Origin: Patescibacteria group bacterium
GTDB lineage: Bacteria; Patescibacteriota; Patescibacteriia; 2-12-FULL-60-25
DNA length: 37,274 nt
Assembly: GCA_022703155.1 (NCBI GenBank)
Contig: JAKLEH010000007.1
Coordinates: forward strand, 1-37,274
Reading direction: 5' to 3'
Part shown: positions 7,432 through 15,181 of the stretch, in pieces
How positions within the stretch are numbered: the stretch's first letter is position 1
Layout: the number at the start of each line of letters is the position of its first letter
Notes under the pieces: model-generated
Seen by the model: only the letters and a program-made list of their open reading frames with translations
Database searches by the model: none
What the model was told of the DNA's origin: nothing
Program-made: the position numbers and the translations under genes

Positions 7432-8901
7432 ATGGAAGAACAACACAAAGTCGATTTGCTGGAAACTTCATACGACCGCTATTCACGCAAAAAAACCGCT
7501 GTAGTAGCGGTCGTTTTCGCGTTGGTCGTAGGTTTGTTCGCCACGGTCGGGGCTTGGGCCTCGTACCGCGCCGCCAGCCACGGCACCAGCGTCCTGGCCG
7601 AAGTCGGCCAATTGCCGGTCATAGCGGACATCCGCCGCTTGGCCTTGGGGCAAGAGGCCGGCGCCAACGACCAAATCTCCAAAGACCGCATCCACATCCT
7701 GTTGTTGGGCGTGGGCGGCGAAGGCCATGACGGGCCAGAACTGACCGACACCATCATACTGGCCAGCTTGGACACCAAAAACGAAAAATTGGCCATGCTC
7801 TCCATTCCCCGCGATTTGGCCTTTCCCATGGGCAATAGCCAATTCCGTAAAATCAACAGTTTGAACGCGTTCAACGAAAAAGCCGAACCCGGGGCCGGCG
7901 CGCGCCGCACGGCCGACGAAATCGGCGAATTGCTCAACGTGCGCATCGACCACGTGTTGCGCGTGGATTTTGACGGGTTCGCGGACTTCATCGACACTTT
8001 GGGCGGCATCGACCTGGAGGTCGAACGCGGCTTCACGGACAATTCGTATCCGGCCGCGGACTACAAATACCAGACCGTGACGTTCCAAAAAGGTCCGCAG
8101 CACATGGATGGCGCACGCACGCTAAAATATGTGCGCTCGCGGCACGGCAACAACGGCGAAGGTTCGGATTTCGCGCGCAGCCGCCGACAACAATTGGTCA
8201 TCCAAGCGGTCCGAGAAAAACTCGTGTCGCTCGGCACGCTCGCCAATCCTAAAAAAGTGGCGGATTTGTATTCGGCTTTTTCCAACCACATCCAAACCGA
8301 CATCTCGGCTTGGGACGCGGTCGGCCTGATGCCGCTCGCCACCAAAATCGACCGCACGCGCATGACCATCCGCACGCTGACCGACGCGCAAGACGGCGAG
8401 CTTTCGCCGGCTAACGTAAACGGCGAATACATGTTGTTCCCACGCAAACCCGATTGGTCGGAAATCCGTTCCATCGCGGCCGATCCGTTCGTGACCAAAG
8501 AGGACGAACTCGGCAAACTCAAACCCCAAACCTCGGTCAACGCGGAAATCAAGAACGGCACCAACTACGAAGGCTACGCCTTCCAAGTCACGCAAAAACT
8601 CAAAAGCCTGGGTTATCGCGTGCCGTCGTTCGGCAACGCATCGCACCGCGGCTACGAACGTACGGTCATTTACGATCTGACCGACGGCAAACTGCCCGAA
8701 GAACTCGTACGTCTCAAAAAGATGCTGGACGCGGACGTGGCCACCTCGCCGGCCAAACCCGTGGACGGCACGGGCGAACGCGTCATTTACACGCAAGATT
8801 TGGCCGAAGAGCGCGTCAAGGCTTCGTCCACGCAATTTCTGGTCATCTTGGGCGAATCGTCGCTCGGCATGATCCACCCCTACTATGCAACGCCGCAATA
8901 A
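7432..8901 (+). CDS. LytR-CpsA-Psr (LCP) family protein
   Basis: A 489-residue envelope protein. A cytosolic tail (1-20) is followed by one membrane segment (about 22-43), which puts the rest outside the cell. The LCP catalytic domain spans about 85-270 and shows LLGVGG, TDTIILASLD (Asp106), SIPRDL (Arg127, Asp128), the YVRSRH segment (about 233-238) and SDFARSRRQQ (245-254), the residues that bind the polyprenyl-pyrophosphate substrate in this family. A C-terminal LytR_C-like domain lies at about 360-455 (VNAEIKNGTNYEGYA). LCP enzymes transfer undecaprenyl-linked glycopolymers to peptidoglycan or other surface acceptors; which polymer is used here is not shown. It is the first gene of the plus-strand run and overlaps der by 17 bases. 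Confidence 0.93.
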   Translation: MEEQHKVDLLETSYDRYSRKKTAVVAVVFALVVGLFATVGAWASYRAASHGTSVLAEVGQLPVIADIRRLALGQEAGANDQISKDRIHILLLGVGGEGHDGPELTDTIILASLDTKNEKLAMLSIPRDLAFPMGNSQFRKINSLNAFNEKAEPGAGARRTADEIGELLNVRIDHVLRVDFDGFADFIDTLGGIDLEVERGFTDNSYPAADYKYQTVTFQKGPQHMDGARTLKYVRSRHGNNGEGSDFARSRRQQLVIQAVREKLVSLGTLANPKKVADLYSAFSNHIQTDISAWDAVGLMPLATKIDRTRMTIRTLTDAQDGELSPANVNGEYMLFPRKPDWSEIRSIAADPFVTKEDELGKLKPQTSVNAEIKNGTNYEGYAFQVTQKLKSLGYRVPSFGNASHRGYERTVIYDLTDGKLPEELVRLKKMLDADVATSPAKPVDGTGERVIYTQDLAEERVKASSTQFLVILGESSLGMIHPYYATPQ

Positions 8902-10396
8902 GACCGAAACGCGAAACGCGAAACGCGAAACGCCTGACTATCCAGCCCCAGACCGACAGGACGTCCGACATCCGACGCCTTCGACAGCGAAGCCACCCAT
9001 CGTCGCCCTGGTGGGACGCGCCAACGTGGGCAAATCCACGCTTTGGAACCGCTTGGCCGAAACTTCGCGCGCCATCGTTTCGGACATCCCCCACACCACG
9101 CGCGACCGGAATTACGCCGACTGTTTGTGGCGCGGCCACATCATCCAGATCGTGGACACCGGCGGCATGGACGCGGATACGGATACGGCCATCGGCCGCG
9201 GCATCGTACGCCAAGCCGAAGCGGCCATCCGCGAAGCTGACCTGGCCTTGTTTTTGATCGACGCGCAGACCGGCATCTTGCCCCAAGACGCGGAATTCGC
9301 CGCGCGCCTCAAACGCCTCAACCCGCATTCCCTGCTCGTGTCCAACAAAGCGGACCGCAACTCCATCCTGGGTCAAGGCACGGCGGCCGAAGTCTTCAAA
9401 TTGAACTTGGGCGAACCGTTCCAAGTCAGCGCGGCTAACGGCCGCGGCATCGGCGATTTGTTGGATACGGTCTACTCCGAACTCGAGAAGATGGGCAAGC
9501 CGCCCGCGGAACAAACAGAAAAACCATCGCTCAAAGTCGTGCTTATGGGCCGGCCTAACGTGGGCAAATCCTCGCTCATGAACGCCATCTTGGGCGAAGA
9601 GCGTTCCATCGTCTCGCCCATCGCGCACACCACGCGCGAGCCCGTGGACACGGAATTCGCCTGGAAAGGCCAACCTGTGACGCTCGTGGACACGGCCGGC
9701 ATGCGGCGCCGCGCGCGCATCGATGAACGCATGGAATTCGACGCCATGGACCGCAACCGCCAAGCGCTCGGCCGCGCGGACGTGGCCGTGTTGGTATTGG
9801 ACGCCAATGAGGACCCGCGCAAACAGGACAAACACCTGGCCGGTTTGCTCAAGGATTCGAACCGCGGCCTCATCATCGCGGTCAACAAATGGGACACGGT
9901 GGCGCATAAGACGACGCAGACCGCTGACCAATTCGCCGACGGCATCCGGCAGTCCATGCCGTTCCTGGCGTTCGCGCCCATCGTGTTCGTGTCCGCGGAA
10001 AACAAACAGCGCGTACGCGAGATTTTGGATTTGGCCTTCCGCATCCGCGACGAACGCGAACGTTTCATCCAATCCAACGCCCTGCAAAAATTCCTCAAGT
10101 TCGCCATCGCCAAACAGCCGCCGCGCGCCTTGATGGGCAACAAAAAACCCTACATTTCGCACGCCGAACAAATCGGCACTTCCCCGCCCCGCTTTTTGCT
10201 CACCATCCGCGGCGCGGGCGTGCGTCTGCACGGCGCCTGGCTAAAATTCTTCGAACGCATGGTGCGCGAAAAATTCGGTTTCCTGGGCACGCCCATCGCC
10301 ATCGACACGGAGGTCGACACCACGCCCGTGGAAAAAACCTTCAAAGGCCCGCACCGCCGCCGGAAGCCCATGGGGCGCAGGGTGGGAAGGTATTAA
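8885..10396 (+). CDS. der: Ribosome biogenesis GTPase Der (EngA)
   Basis: A 503-residue tandem GTPase. The first G domain starts at about 39 (P-loop GRANVGKST, 44-52, with SNKAD as G4). The second starts at about 220 (P-loop GRPNVGKSS, 222-230; DTAGM; NKWD, 334-337), and a KH-like domain fills the last 100 residues and ends in a basic tail (GRRVGRY). Der binds the 50S precursor and is needed for its maturation. Residues 1-35 are not conserved Der sequence: they are translated from GCGAAACGC and GACGTCCGACATCCGAC repeat words. No other ATG, GTG or TTG is available in frame between the LytR stop and the G domain, so ATG 8885, overlapping the upstream gene by 17 bases, is the only standard start. 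Confidence 0.96.
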   Translation: MQRRNKTETRNAKRETPDYPAPDRQDVRHPTPSTAKPPIVALVGRANVGKSTLWNRLAETSRAIVSDIPHTTRDRNYADCLWRGHIIQIVDTGGMDADTDTAIGRGIVRQAEAAIREADLALFLIDAQTGILPQDAEFAARLKRLNPHSLLVSNKADRNSILGQGTAAEVFKLNLGEPFQVSAANGRGIGDLLDTVYSELEKMGKPPAEQTEKPSLKVVLMGRPNVGKSSLMNAILGEERSIVSPIAHTTREPVDTEFAWKGQPVTLVDTAGMRRRARIDERMEFDAMDRNRQALGRADVAVLVLDANEDPRKQDKHLAGLLKDSNRGLIIAVNKWDTVAHKTTQTADQFADGIRQSMPFLAFAPIVFVSAENKQRVREILDLAFRIRDERERFIQSNALQKFLKFAIAKQPPRALMGNKKPYISHAEQIGTSPPRFLLTIRGAGVRLHGAWLKFFERMVREKFGFLGTPIAIDTEVDTTPVEKTFKGPHRRRKPMGRRVGRY

Positions 10397-10400
10397 TTAA

Positions 10401-10522
10401 TAAGATTCATAAGATTTTTAAGATTCATAAGATTGGGACAATCTAAATTTACTTCAAATATATTAAATTTATTTTTTCCGAAAATCTTATGACTTTTATG
10501 AATCTTAAAAATCTTAAAAATT
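10401..10522. repeat. TAAGATTCAT-word hairpin between der and pth
   Basis: A perfect 21-bp stem joins 10410-10430 (starting TAAGATTTTTAAGATTC) to 10496-10516, with extra copies of the word on both arms and an AT-rich spacer containing AATATATTAAATTTATT. The right arm ends 11 nt before the pth start. The same vocabulary fills the truD-rsh gap. It could act as a hairpin attenuator or processing site between der and pth. Confidence 0.85.
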
Positions 10523-10527
10523 GATTT

Positions 10528-11142
10528 ATGAAGCTCATCCTCGGCCTAGGCAATCCGGGCAAAGAGTACGCCAAGACGCGGCACAACGCGGGCTTTTGGG
10601 TCGTGGACAAGTTGGCCGACGATTGCGGAGCAGTTTGGGAAAACGACAAGCGTTGCGAATCCAAAATCGCCAAATGCCGGATGGGCAGGCAGTCGGTCAT
10701 GCTGGTCAAGCCCCAGACCTACATGAACGAAAGCGGCCGGGCTTTGGCGTTGCTGGCGGGTTATTACAAACTCGACGCCGCCGACGCGCTCGTGGTCCAA
10801 GACGAAATGGATTTACCGCCCGGATCTTTGGCTTTGGCGTACGGCGGGCGCGCGGCCGGCCACAACGGATTGGCCGATATCCAACAGCACTTCAAAAACC
10901 AAGACATCCAACGTTTGCGTTTGGGCATCGGCAAACCCGAGCGCTCTTCCGAGCGCAAGGATTGGGTCTTGGCCAAACCTTCCGCAGCCGACGCCCAAGC
11001 GCTGGAAACCGCCGTGGACTTTGCGGCGCAAGCCGCGGCCGATTGGGTCAAAGACGGCATCGAAGCGTCCATGAACAAATGGAACCGCCTCAAGAAGCAA
11101 CCGGAAAAACAACAAAATCCAAACAGCCAACAGCAAAGTTGA
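10528..11142 (+). CDS. pth: Peptidyl-tRNA hydrolase
   Basis: A 204-residue protein that recycles peptidyl-tRNA released during translation by cleaving the ester bond. It begins MKLILGLGNPGKEYAKTRHN with Asn9 and the catalytic His19. It then shows Asn67 (TYMNESG), Asp92 (VQDEMDLPPG) and Asn113 (GHNGL), all at the positions expected for bacterial Pth. The last 12 or so residues (KQQNPNSQQQS) are beyond the usual end of the enzyme and are encoded by the AACAGC-type repeat words that continue into the gap. No Shine-Dalgarno sequence is seen; the AT-rich right arm of the upstream hairpin directly precedes the ATG. Confidence 0.96.
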   Translation: MKLILGLGNPGKEYAKTRHNAGFWVVDKLADDCGAVWENDKRCESKIAKCRMGRQSVMLVKPQTYMNESGRALALLAGYYKLDAADALVVQDEMDLPPGSLALAYGGRAAGHNGLADIQQHFKNQDIQRLRLGIGKPERSSERKDWVLAKPSAADAQALETAVDFAAQAAADWVKDGIEASMNKWNRLKKQPEKQQNPNSQQQS

Positions 11143-11197
11143 TTTGATTGTCGACGACCAGCAGTCTTGCTGTTTGGGATTTGCTGTTTGCTGTTTT
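11105..11197. repeat. CAAACAGC / GCTGTTTG convergent word repeat at the pth 3' end
   Basis: The left arm (11105-11139, words ATCCAAACAGCCAACAGC) lies within the last codons of pth and the right arm (11166-11197, words TTGCTGTTTGGGATTTGC) lies after the stop. They are complementary over the CAAATCC-CAAACAGC core. The same vocabulary occurs at 846-1072, 12624-12705 and 29085-29145. Confidence 0.85.
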
Positions 11198-11207
11198 TAT
11201 CAAAAAA

Positions 11208-11293
11208 CCGCTCGGATCTGCTTACGAAGAAACTGTTGCTCCGGGATTGGAGGGGCGCTCCCGGGACAGCCGTCCGTAAGCAGACCTGAGCGG
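11208..11293 (+). ncRNA. Candidate structured RNA element upstream of dprA
   Basis: CCGCTCGGATCTGCTTACG (11208-11226) pairs with 11275-11293 over 19 positions, with one G-U and one A-C. Inside, CTGT...CCGGGA and TCCCGG...ACAG extend the stem around an internal loop and cap it with a GGAGGGGC-containing loop. A small CCGATGTAACGG hairpin follows. Unlike the other gaps, the arms here are not repeated words. I do not recognise a known RNA family; it could be a leader element of dprA or an independent small RNA. Confidence 0.45.
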
Positions 11294-11321
11294 ACCACCG
11301 ATGTAACGGTGACGACGCACC

Positions 11322-11420
11322 AAGGTCAGATGTCGGAAGTCATTTTTCAGGAAGTCGACGGGAGTCGGGATTTAATACCTGACCACCGGATCACTGACGT
11401 CAGACGTCCGACGAGGCTTC
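11322..11420. repeat. GTCGGAAGTC / GACGTCCGAC word repeat before dprA
   Basis: Left words (GGTCAGATGTCGGAAGTC, 11324-11341) and right words (GACGTCAGACGTCCGACGAG, about 11397-11416) are inverted relative to each other around a GGGAGTCGGGATTTAATACC core. The vocabulary is also found at 25313-25345, 37231-37274 and inside two coding regions. Confidence 0.75.
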
Positions 11421-11443
11421 GCCTCATTTCTTACCCCACCTCC

Positions 11444-12619
11444 ATGAACCCTGTCAAGAGCCAGACAAACGCTAAAAACCCGGTCTGGGACGAGTCGCGC
11501 AAGGGCTGGTTAGGTTGCGCTTGGTTCGAAAAAACCGGCCCGGCCAGCTTGTCCAAACTCCAATCCGGTTTTGGTCAAGACGGCGGCATGCAGGCTTTCG
11601 CGGCCAAGCGCGAGCAGTGGCTAGCCACGGGCCTGCAACCGAACCTAACGGACGAATTCATGGAATGGCGTGCCAAAATCGAGCCTGACGCTTTGGTTGC
11701 CCGCTTGGCCCAGGACGGCATTGATTTTGTTTTGCCGTGGGACGCTGGATATCCTGCGGCTTTGCGTCAAAGTTCTTCTCCCCCGGCGGCGCTGTTTTGG
11801 CGTGGGGCGCACGTGCCGGCCAAAATCTGCGTGGCCGTGGTGGGTACGCGCAAGATGAGCGCTTACGGCCAACGCGCCACGCGTGACATCGTCGCCCAGC
11901 TGGCCGCGCGCGACGCTTGCATCGTTTCGGGTTTGGCTTTAGGCATAGACGCCGCGGCGCACGAAGCGGCGCTGGACGCAGACGCGCCCACCGTGGCCGT
12001 CTTGGCCGGCGGCTTGGATACGAACAGCCTGTATCCGAGGACCAACGCGCCGCTTGCCGAACGTATTCTGCTTTCCGGCGGCGCGCTGATTTCCGAATTC
12101 CCTCCGGGCACGGCTTGCCTTAAACACCATTTTCCGCAACGCAACCGTTTGATCGCGTCCTTGGCCAAAGCCGTGGTCGTGGTGGAAGCCGGCCAGGATT
12201 CGGGTTCGGTGCTAACGGCCAAGCTGGCGCTCGACGAAGGCCGCGAAGTTTTTGCCGTACCCGGCCCCATCACCAGCCAGACAAGCTTGGGCTCCAACCT
12301 GCTCATCAAAAACGGGGCGCACGTTTGCCTGACTGGGGATGACGTGATCCATGAAGCCGCGGCCGCGTCCGACGCCGGCGGCGAATACGAACGTCAGCTG
12401 TCCAAAGACGAACGCAAAATCCTTGACCTGTGCCGCACGCCCACGCACGCCGACGATTTGGCCCGGTTCTTGAATTCCCCGTCCGCGGCCGTGTCGTCGG
12501 CCTGCATGCAGCTCGAACTCATGGGCGCACTCCAAGACGCAGGCGGACACGTGTACGAAATGACGGCCAAAGGGCAGAGGCTTTTGAAGGCGAGAAAGGA
12601 AGAAACGAAAGAGGCATAA
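11444..12619 (+). CDS. dprA: DNA-processing protein DprA/Smf
   Basis: A 391-residue protein that binds single-stranded DNA taken up by the cell and loads RecA on it. A poorly conserved N-terminal region (1-100) precedes the DprA Rossmann-like domain at about 105-310, with VAVVGTRKMSAYG (about 130-142), SGLALGIDAAAH, AVLAGGLD, LISEFPPGT, FPQRNRLIA and EAGQDSGSV, all hallmark motifs. A C-terminal winged-helix (DML1-like) domain follows at about 320-385 (LSKDERKILDLC...THADDLARFL). I start at ATG 11444 because everything upstream is repeat DNA. It lies just before topA, a pairing common in bacteria. Confidence 0.93.
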   Translation: MNPVKSQTNAKNPVWDESRKGWLGCAWFEKTGPASLSKLQSGFGQDGGMQAFAAKREQWLATGLQPNLTDEFMEWRAKIEPDALVARLAQDGIDFVLPWDAGYPAALRQSSSPPAALFWRGAHVPAKICVAVVGTRKMSAYGQRATRDIVAQLAARDACIVSGLALGIDAAAHEAALDADAPTVAVLAGGLDTNSLYPRTNAPLAERILLSGGALISEFPPGTACLKHHFPQRNRLIASLAKAVVVVEAGQDSGSVLTAKLALDEGREVFAVPGPITSQTSLGSNLLIKNGAHVCLTGDDVIHEAAAASDAGGEYERQLSKDERKILDLCRTPTHADDLARFLNSPSAAVSSACMQLELMGALQDAGGHVYEMTAKGQRLLKARKEETKEA

Positions 12620-12623
12620 CCAG

Positions 12624-12705
12624 AAAACAGCAAATTCCAAACAGCAAACAGCAAGAAAACCGGGTCCTCAACCTTGCTGTTTGTGTCTTTGCTGTTTGTT
12701 GTTTT
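12624..12705. repeat. AACAGCAAA / TTTGCTGTT convergent word hairpin after dprA
   Basis: Left arm 12624-12654 (AACAGCAAATTCCAAACAGC and further copies) and right arm 12673-12705 (CTTGCTGTTTGTG...TTTGCTGTTTG) are complementary at their ends and irregular in the middle. The right arm ends in TTTT, so it may terminate the dprA transcript. Confidence 0.85.
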
Positions 12706-12755
12706 AAAAAATAGCTTCATTAAGCCTCAAATCATCAAAAATCCCCCCTCCACCT

Positions 12756-12784
12756 TTGCCATATCGCGCCCAGTCTGGTATCTT
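12756..12784 (+). promoter_or_regulatory. Promoter of topA
   Basis: TTGCCA (12756-12761), a 17-nt spacer and TATCTT (12779-12784) with TGG directly before it. It ends 12 nt upstream of ATG 12797, predicting a leader of only a few bases. Confidence 0.6.
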
Positions 12785-12796
12785 CGGTTACATTAT

Positions 12797-15028
12797 ATGC
12801 ATCTAGTGATAGTCGAATCACCCACCAAAGCCAAAACCATCACCCGATTTTTGGGAAAACAGTACCGGATCCTGGCCAGCATGGGCCATATCCGCGATCT
12901 GCCCAAATCCAAAATCGGCGTGGACATTGAACACGGATTTGAACCACAGTACGTGATTCCGCCGGACCACAAAAAGACGGTCAAAGAGATAACCGACGCG
13001 GCCAAAAAAGCGGACGACGTCTATTTCGCGACTGACGAAGACCGTGAAGGCGAGGCCATCAGCTGGCACTTGGCCAATGTTTTGGGCGTCCAGCCCGAAG
13101 CGGCGCGCCGCATCACGTTCCACGAAATCACCAAAGAAGCCATCGAACACGCGCTCAAACAACCGCGGCCGTTGGACATGAACCTGATAAACGCGCAACA
13201 GGCGCGCCGCGTGCTCGACCGCTTGGTGGGTTACAAACTCTCGCCGTTTTTGTGGCGCCATGTGCGCCGCGGGCTCTCGGCCGGGCGCGTGCAATCCGTG
13301 GCCGTCAGGCTGATCGTGGAACGCGAACGCGAAATCACGGAGTTCAAACCCGAAGAATATTGGACCATCGAAGGTTTATTCGCGGCCAAAAACGGCGGCG
13401 AATTGGAAGCCAAACTCAACTCCATGGACGGCAAAGCCGTGGACAAGATGGACATCAAAGACAAGGACGCGGCCGACAAGATCGCGGAAGAATGCCGCAA
13501 GGCCGAGTGGATCGTGGGCGGCATCGAACAGAAGCGCAAGGAAAAGACGCCTCCCCCGCCGTTCACCACGTCCACGCTGCAACAGGAAGCCAACAACCGT
13601 TTGGGTTTTTCGGCCAAGCAGACCATGACGCTGGCGCAAAAACTTTACGAAGGCATGGAATTGGGCACCGAGGGTTCGATAGGCCTCATAACCTACATGC
13701 GTACGGACAGCGTGAATTTGGCGCAGAAGTTCATCGACGAAGCCAACCAATTCATCCTCAAGGAATTCGGCAAGGATTACGTGCTGCCCGAAGCGCGCAA
13801 GTACAAGACCAAATCCAAAGGCGCGCAAGAGGCGCACGAAGCCATCCGCCCGACCGACCCGTCGCGCACGCCCGAGATGATCGCGGCTTTCGTGGACAAG
13901 CAGATGCTGCGGCTTTACACCCTGATTTGGCAACGCGCCGTGGCCACGCAAATGCCGCCCGCGATTTTGAACGCCACGCGCGTGGATTTGGAAGGCGGAC
14001 GTTTTGGTTTCCGCGCCACGGGCCAACAAGTGGTGGAACCTGGCTACCTCAAGCTTTATCCGGACCAGGACGCGGACAAGACGTTGCCCGAACTCACGGA
14101 AAAGGAAAAAATCCAAGCCAAAAACATCGACGGCAAACAGCACTTCACCGAACCGCCGGCGCGTTATTCCGACGCCACGCTGGTCAAAGCGCTCGAAGAG
14201 GACGGCATCGGCCGCCCGAGCACCTATGCTTCGACCATCTCGACCATCATCGACCGCGGCTACGTGGAGCGCGACGACAAGAAGCGTCTCAAACCGCTGG
14301 ACATCGCGTTCGACGTGGTGGATTTGCTCATCAAACGTTTCCCGGACATCGTGGATTTGGAATTCACGGCGCGCATGGAATCGTCGCTCGACCATGTGGC
14401 CGAAGGCGTGATCCAATGGCAGCCTTTGCTCGAAGCGTTCTACGGGCCGTTCAACATGCGTTTGACGCAACAAGAAGAGGAATTGGAAAAAGAGTCGGAA
14501 GCCGCGGCCGAAGGACAAGTGTGCGAAAAGTGCGGCAAACCCATGGCCATCAAGCGCGGCCGCTTCGGCAAATTCCTGGCCTGCACCGGTTATCCGGAAT
14601 GCAAAAACACCAAACCGTTGGAAGGCGACAAAAAACCTCCGGTCTCCGAACCCACCGACCAGATTTGTCCGACCTGTAGCGCGCCCATGGTCAAGAAAGT
14701 CGGAAAATTCGGACCGTTCCTCGCATGTTCGCGCTATCCGGACTGCAAAACCATCGTGAACATCGAAATTCCGGTCAAGGACCAGAACGGCCAACCCATC
14801 CAGTGCCCCAAATGCAAACAAGGCACCATCCTGGAACGCAAATCCAAAAAAGGCAAGATGTTCTATTCATGCAACCGCTACCCCGAATGTGACCAGGCCT
14901 TCTGGGACCGCCCGACCGGCGAACCTTGCCCCGAGTGCGGCTATGCGACGTTGACGGTCAAAGGCAAAAACATCGTCTGCCCCAACAAGGAACACTGCAA
15001 ATACAAACGGGCGCTGGATAGTGAATAA
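12797..15028 (+). CDS. topA: DNA topoisomerase I
   Basis: A 743-residue type IA topoisomerase that relaxes negative supercoils by single-strand passage. The TOPRIM domain is at the N-terminus (MHLVIVESPTKAK with Glu7; TDEDREGE with Asp80, Asp82 and Glu84 for metal). The active-site tyrosine is Tyr300 in GLITYMRTDS, and the family segment EEDGIGRPSTYA lies near 475. The C-terminus carries four Cys4-type zinc-binding repeats starting near residues 575, 622, 673 and 712 (CEKCGKPM, CPTCSAPM, CPKCKQGT, CPECGYAT); the last is degenerate, ending CPNKEHC. I chose ATG 12797 because the conserved TOPRIM motif starts there; a longer open frame upstream is repeat DNA. Confidence 0.97.
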   Translation: MHLVIVESPTKAKTITRFLGKQYRILASMGHIRDLPKSKIGVDIEHGFEPQYVIPPDHKKTVKEITDAAKKADDVYFATDEDREGEAISWHLANVLGVQPEAARRITFHEITKEAIEHALKQPRPLDMNLINAQQARRVLDRLVGYKLSPFLWRHVRRGLSAGRVQSVAVRLIVEREREITEFKPEEYWTIEGLFAAKNGGELEAKLNSMDGKAVDKMDIKDKDAADKIAEECRKAEWIVGGIEQKRKEKTPPPPFTTSTLQQEANNRLGFSAKQTMTLAQKLYEGMELGTEGSIGLITYMRTDSVNLAQKFIDEANQFILKEFGKDYVLPEARKYKTKSKGAQEAHEAIRPTDPSRTPEMIAAFVDKQMLRLYTLIWQRAVATQMPPAILNATRVDLEGGRFGFRATGQQVVEPGYLKLYPDQDADKTLPELTEKEKIQAKNIDGKQHFTEPPARYSDATLVKALEEDGIGRPSTYASTISTIIDRGYVERDDKKRLKPLDIAFDVVDLLIKRFPDIVDLEFTARMESSLDHVAEGVIQWQPLLEAFYGPFNMRLTQQEEELEKESEAAAEGQVCEKCGKPMAIKRGRFGKFLACTGYPECKNTKPLEGDKKPPVSEPTDQICPTCSAPMVKKVGKFGPFLACSRYPDCKTIVNIEIPVKDQNGQPIQCPKCKQGTILERKSKKGKMFYSCNRYPECDQAFWDRPTGEPCPECGYATLTVKGKNIVCPNKEHCKYKRALDSE

Positions 15029-15037
15029 GGCACTTCA

Positions 15038-15178
15038 TGTAGCATGTAACATGTATCAGGGAATGTAAAAAATTCAAAAAGAGACTCAGCAAGGCGTCTC
15101 TTTTTATTTTTTCTTCAACCCTTTACCCCGTCCCCATCACCTGACGCATGCCACATGCCACATGTTACATGATACATG
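15038..15178. repeat. CATGTAACATGTATC / ACATGTTACATG words flanking a terminator
   Basis: Words at 15038-15058 (GTAGCATGTAACATGTATCA) and 15147-15178 (CATGCCACATGCCACATG then TTACATGATACATG) are inverted relative to each other and enclose the topA terminator. This vocabulary is not seen in other gaps of the window. Confidence 0.75.
15076..15115. terminator. Bidirectional Rho-independent terminator between topA and the 887-residue gene
   Basis: AAAAAGAGAC (15076-15085) and GTCTCTTTTT (15096-15105) form a perfect 10-bp stem with a 10-nt loop, followed by TATTTTTT. The A-run on the left gives a U-tract in the other direction, so both convergent genes can use it. Confidence 0.88.
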
Positions 15179-15181
15179 AAC

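Larger units (their letters stand above)
11143..11443. other. 300-base gap between pth and dprA: repeats and a structured segment, no gene
   Basis: The gap holds the right arm of the AACAGC repeat, a strong stem-loop (11208-11293) and a GTCGGAAGTC / GACGTCCGAC word array (11322-11420). A reading frame is open through it into dprA, but it is low in conserved-looking sequence and is only the frame of the repeats, so I do not call it coding. Confidence 0.7.

Noticed and set aside
8843-10231. Long minus-strand open frame (462 codons) opposite der
   Set aside because: Antisense to both G domains and lacks any recognisable domain.
11208-11341. SRP RNA or a known riboswitch upstream of dprA
   Set aside because: GGTCAG and CGGAAG fragments recall SRP RNA, but the conserved apical loop and internal loops are absent, and the match falls in a repeat word.
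11144-11443. N-terminal extension of dprA in the open frame upstream
   Set aside because: The extension translates repeat DNA and a stem-loop, is Cys/Arg-rich and lacks DprA-like sequence; ATG 11444 gives a normal-length protein.
13376-14821. Long minus-strand open frame (481 codons) opposite topA
   Set aside because: It lies fully antisense to the conserved topA core and its translation is Arg/His/Phe/Asp-rich without motifs; GC-rich codon bias leaves antisense frames open.
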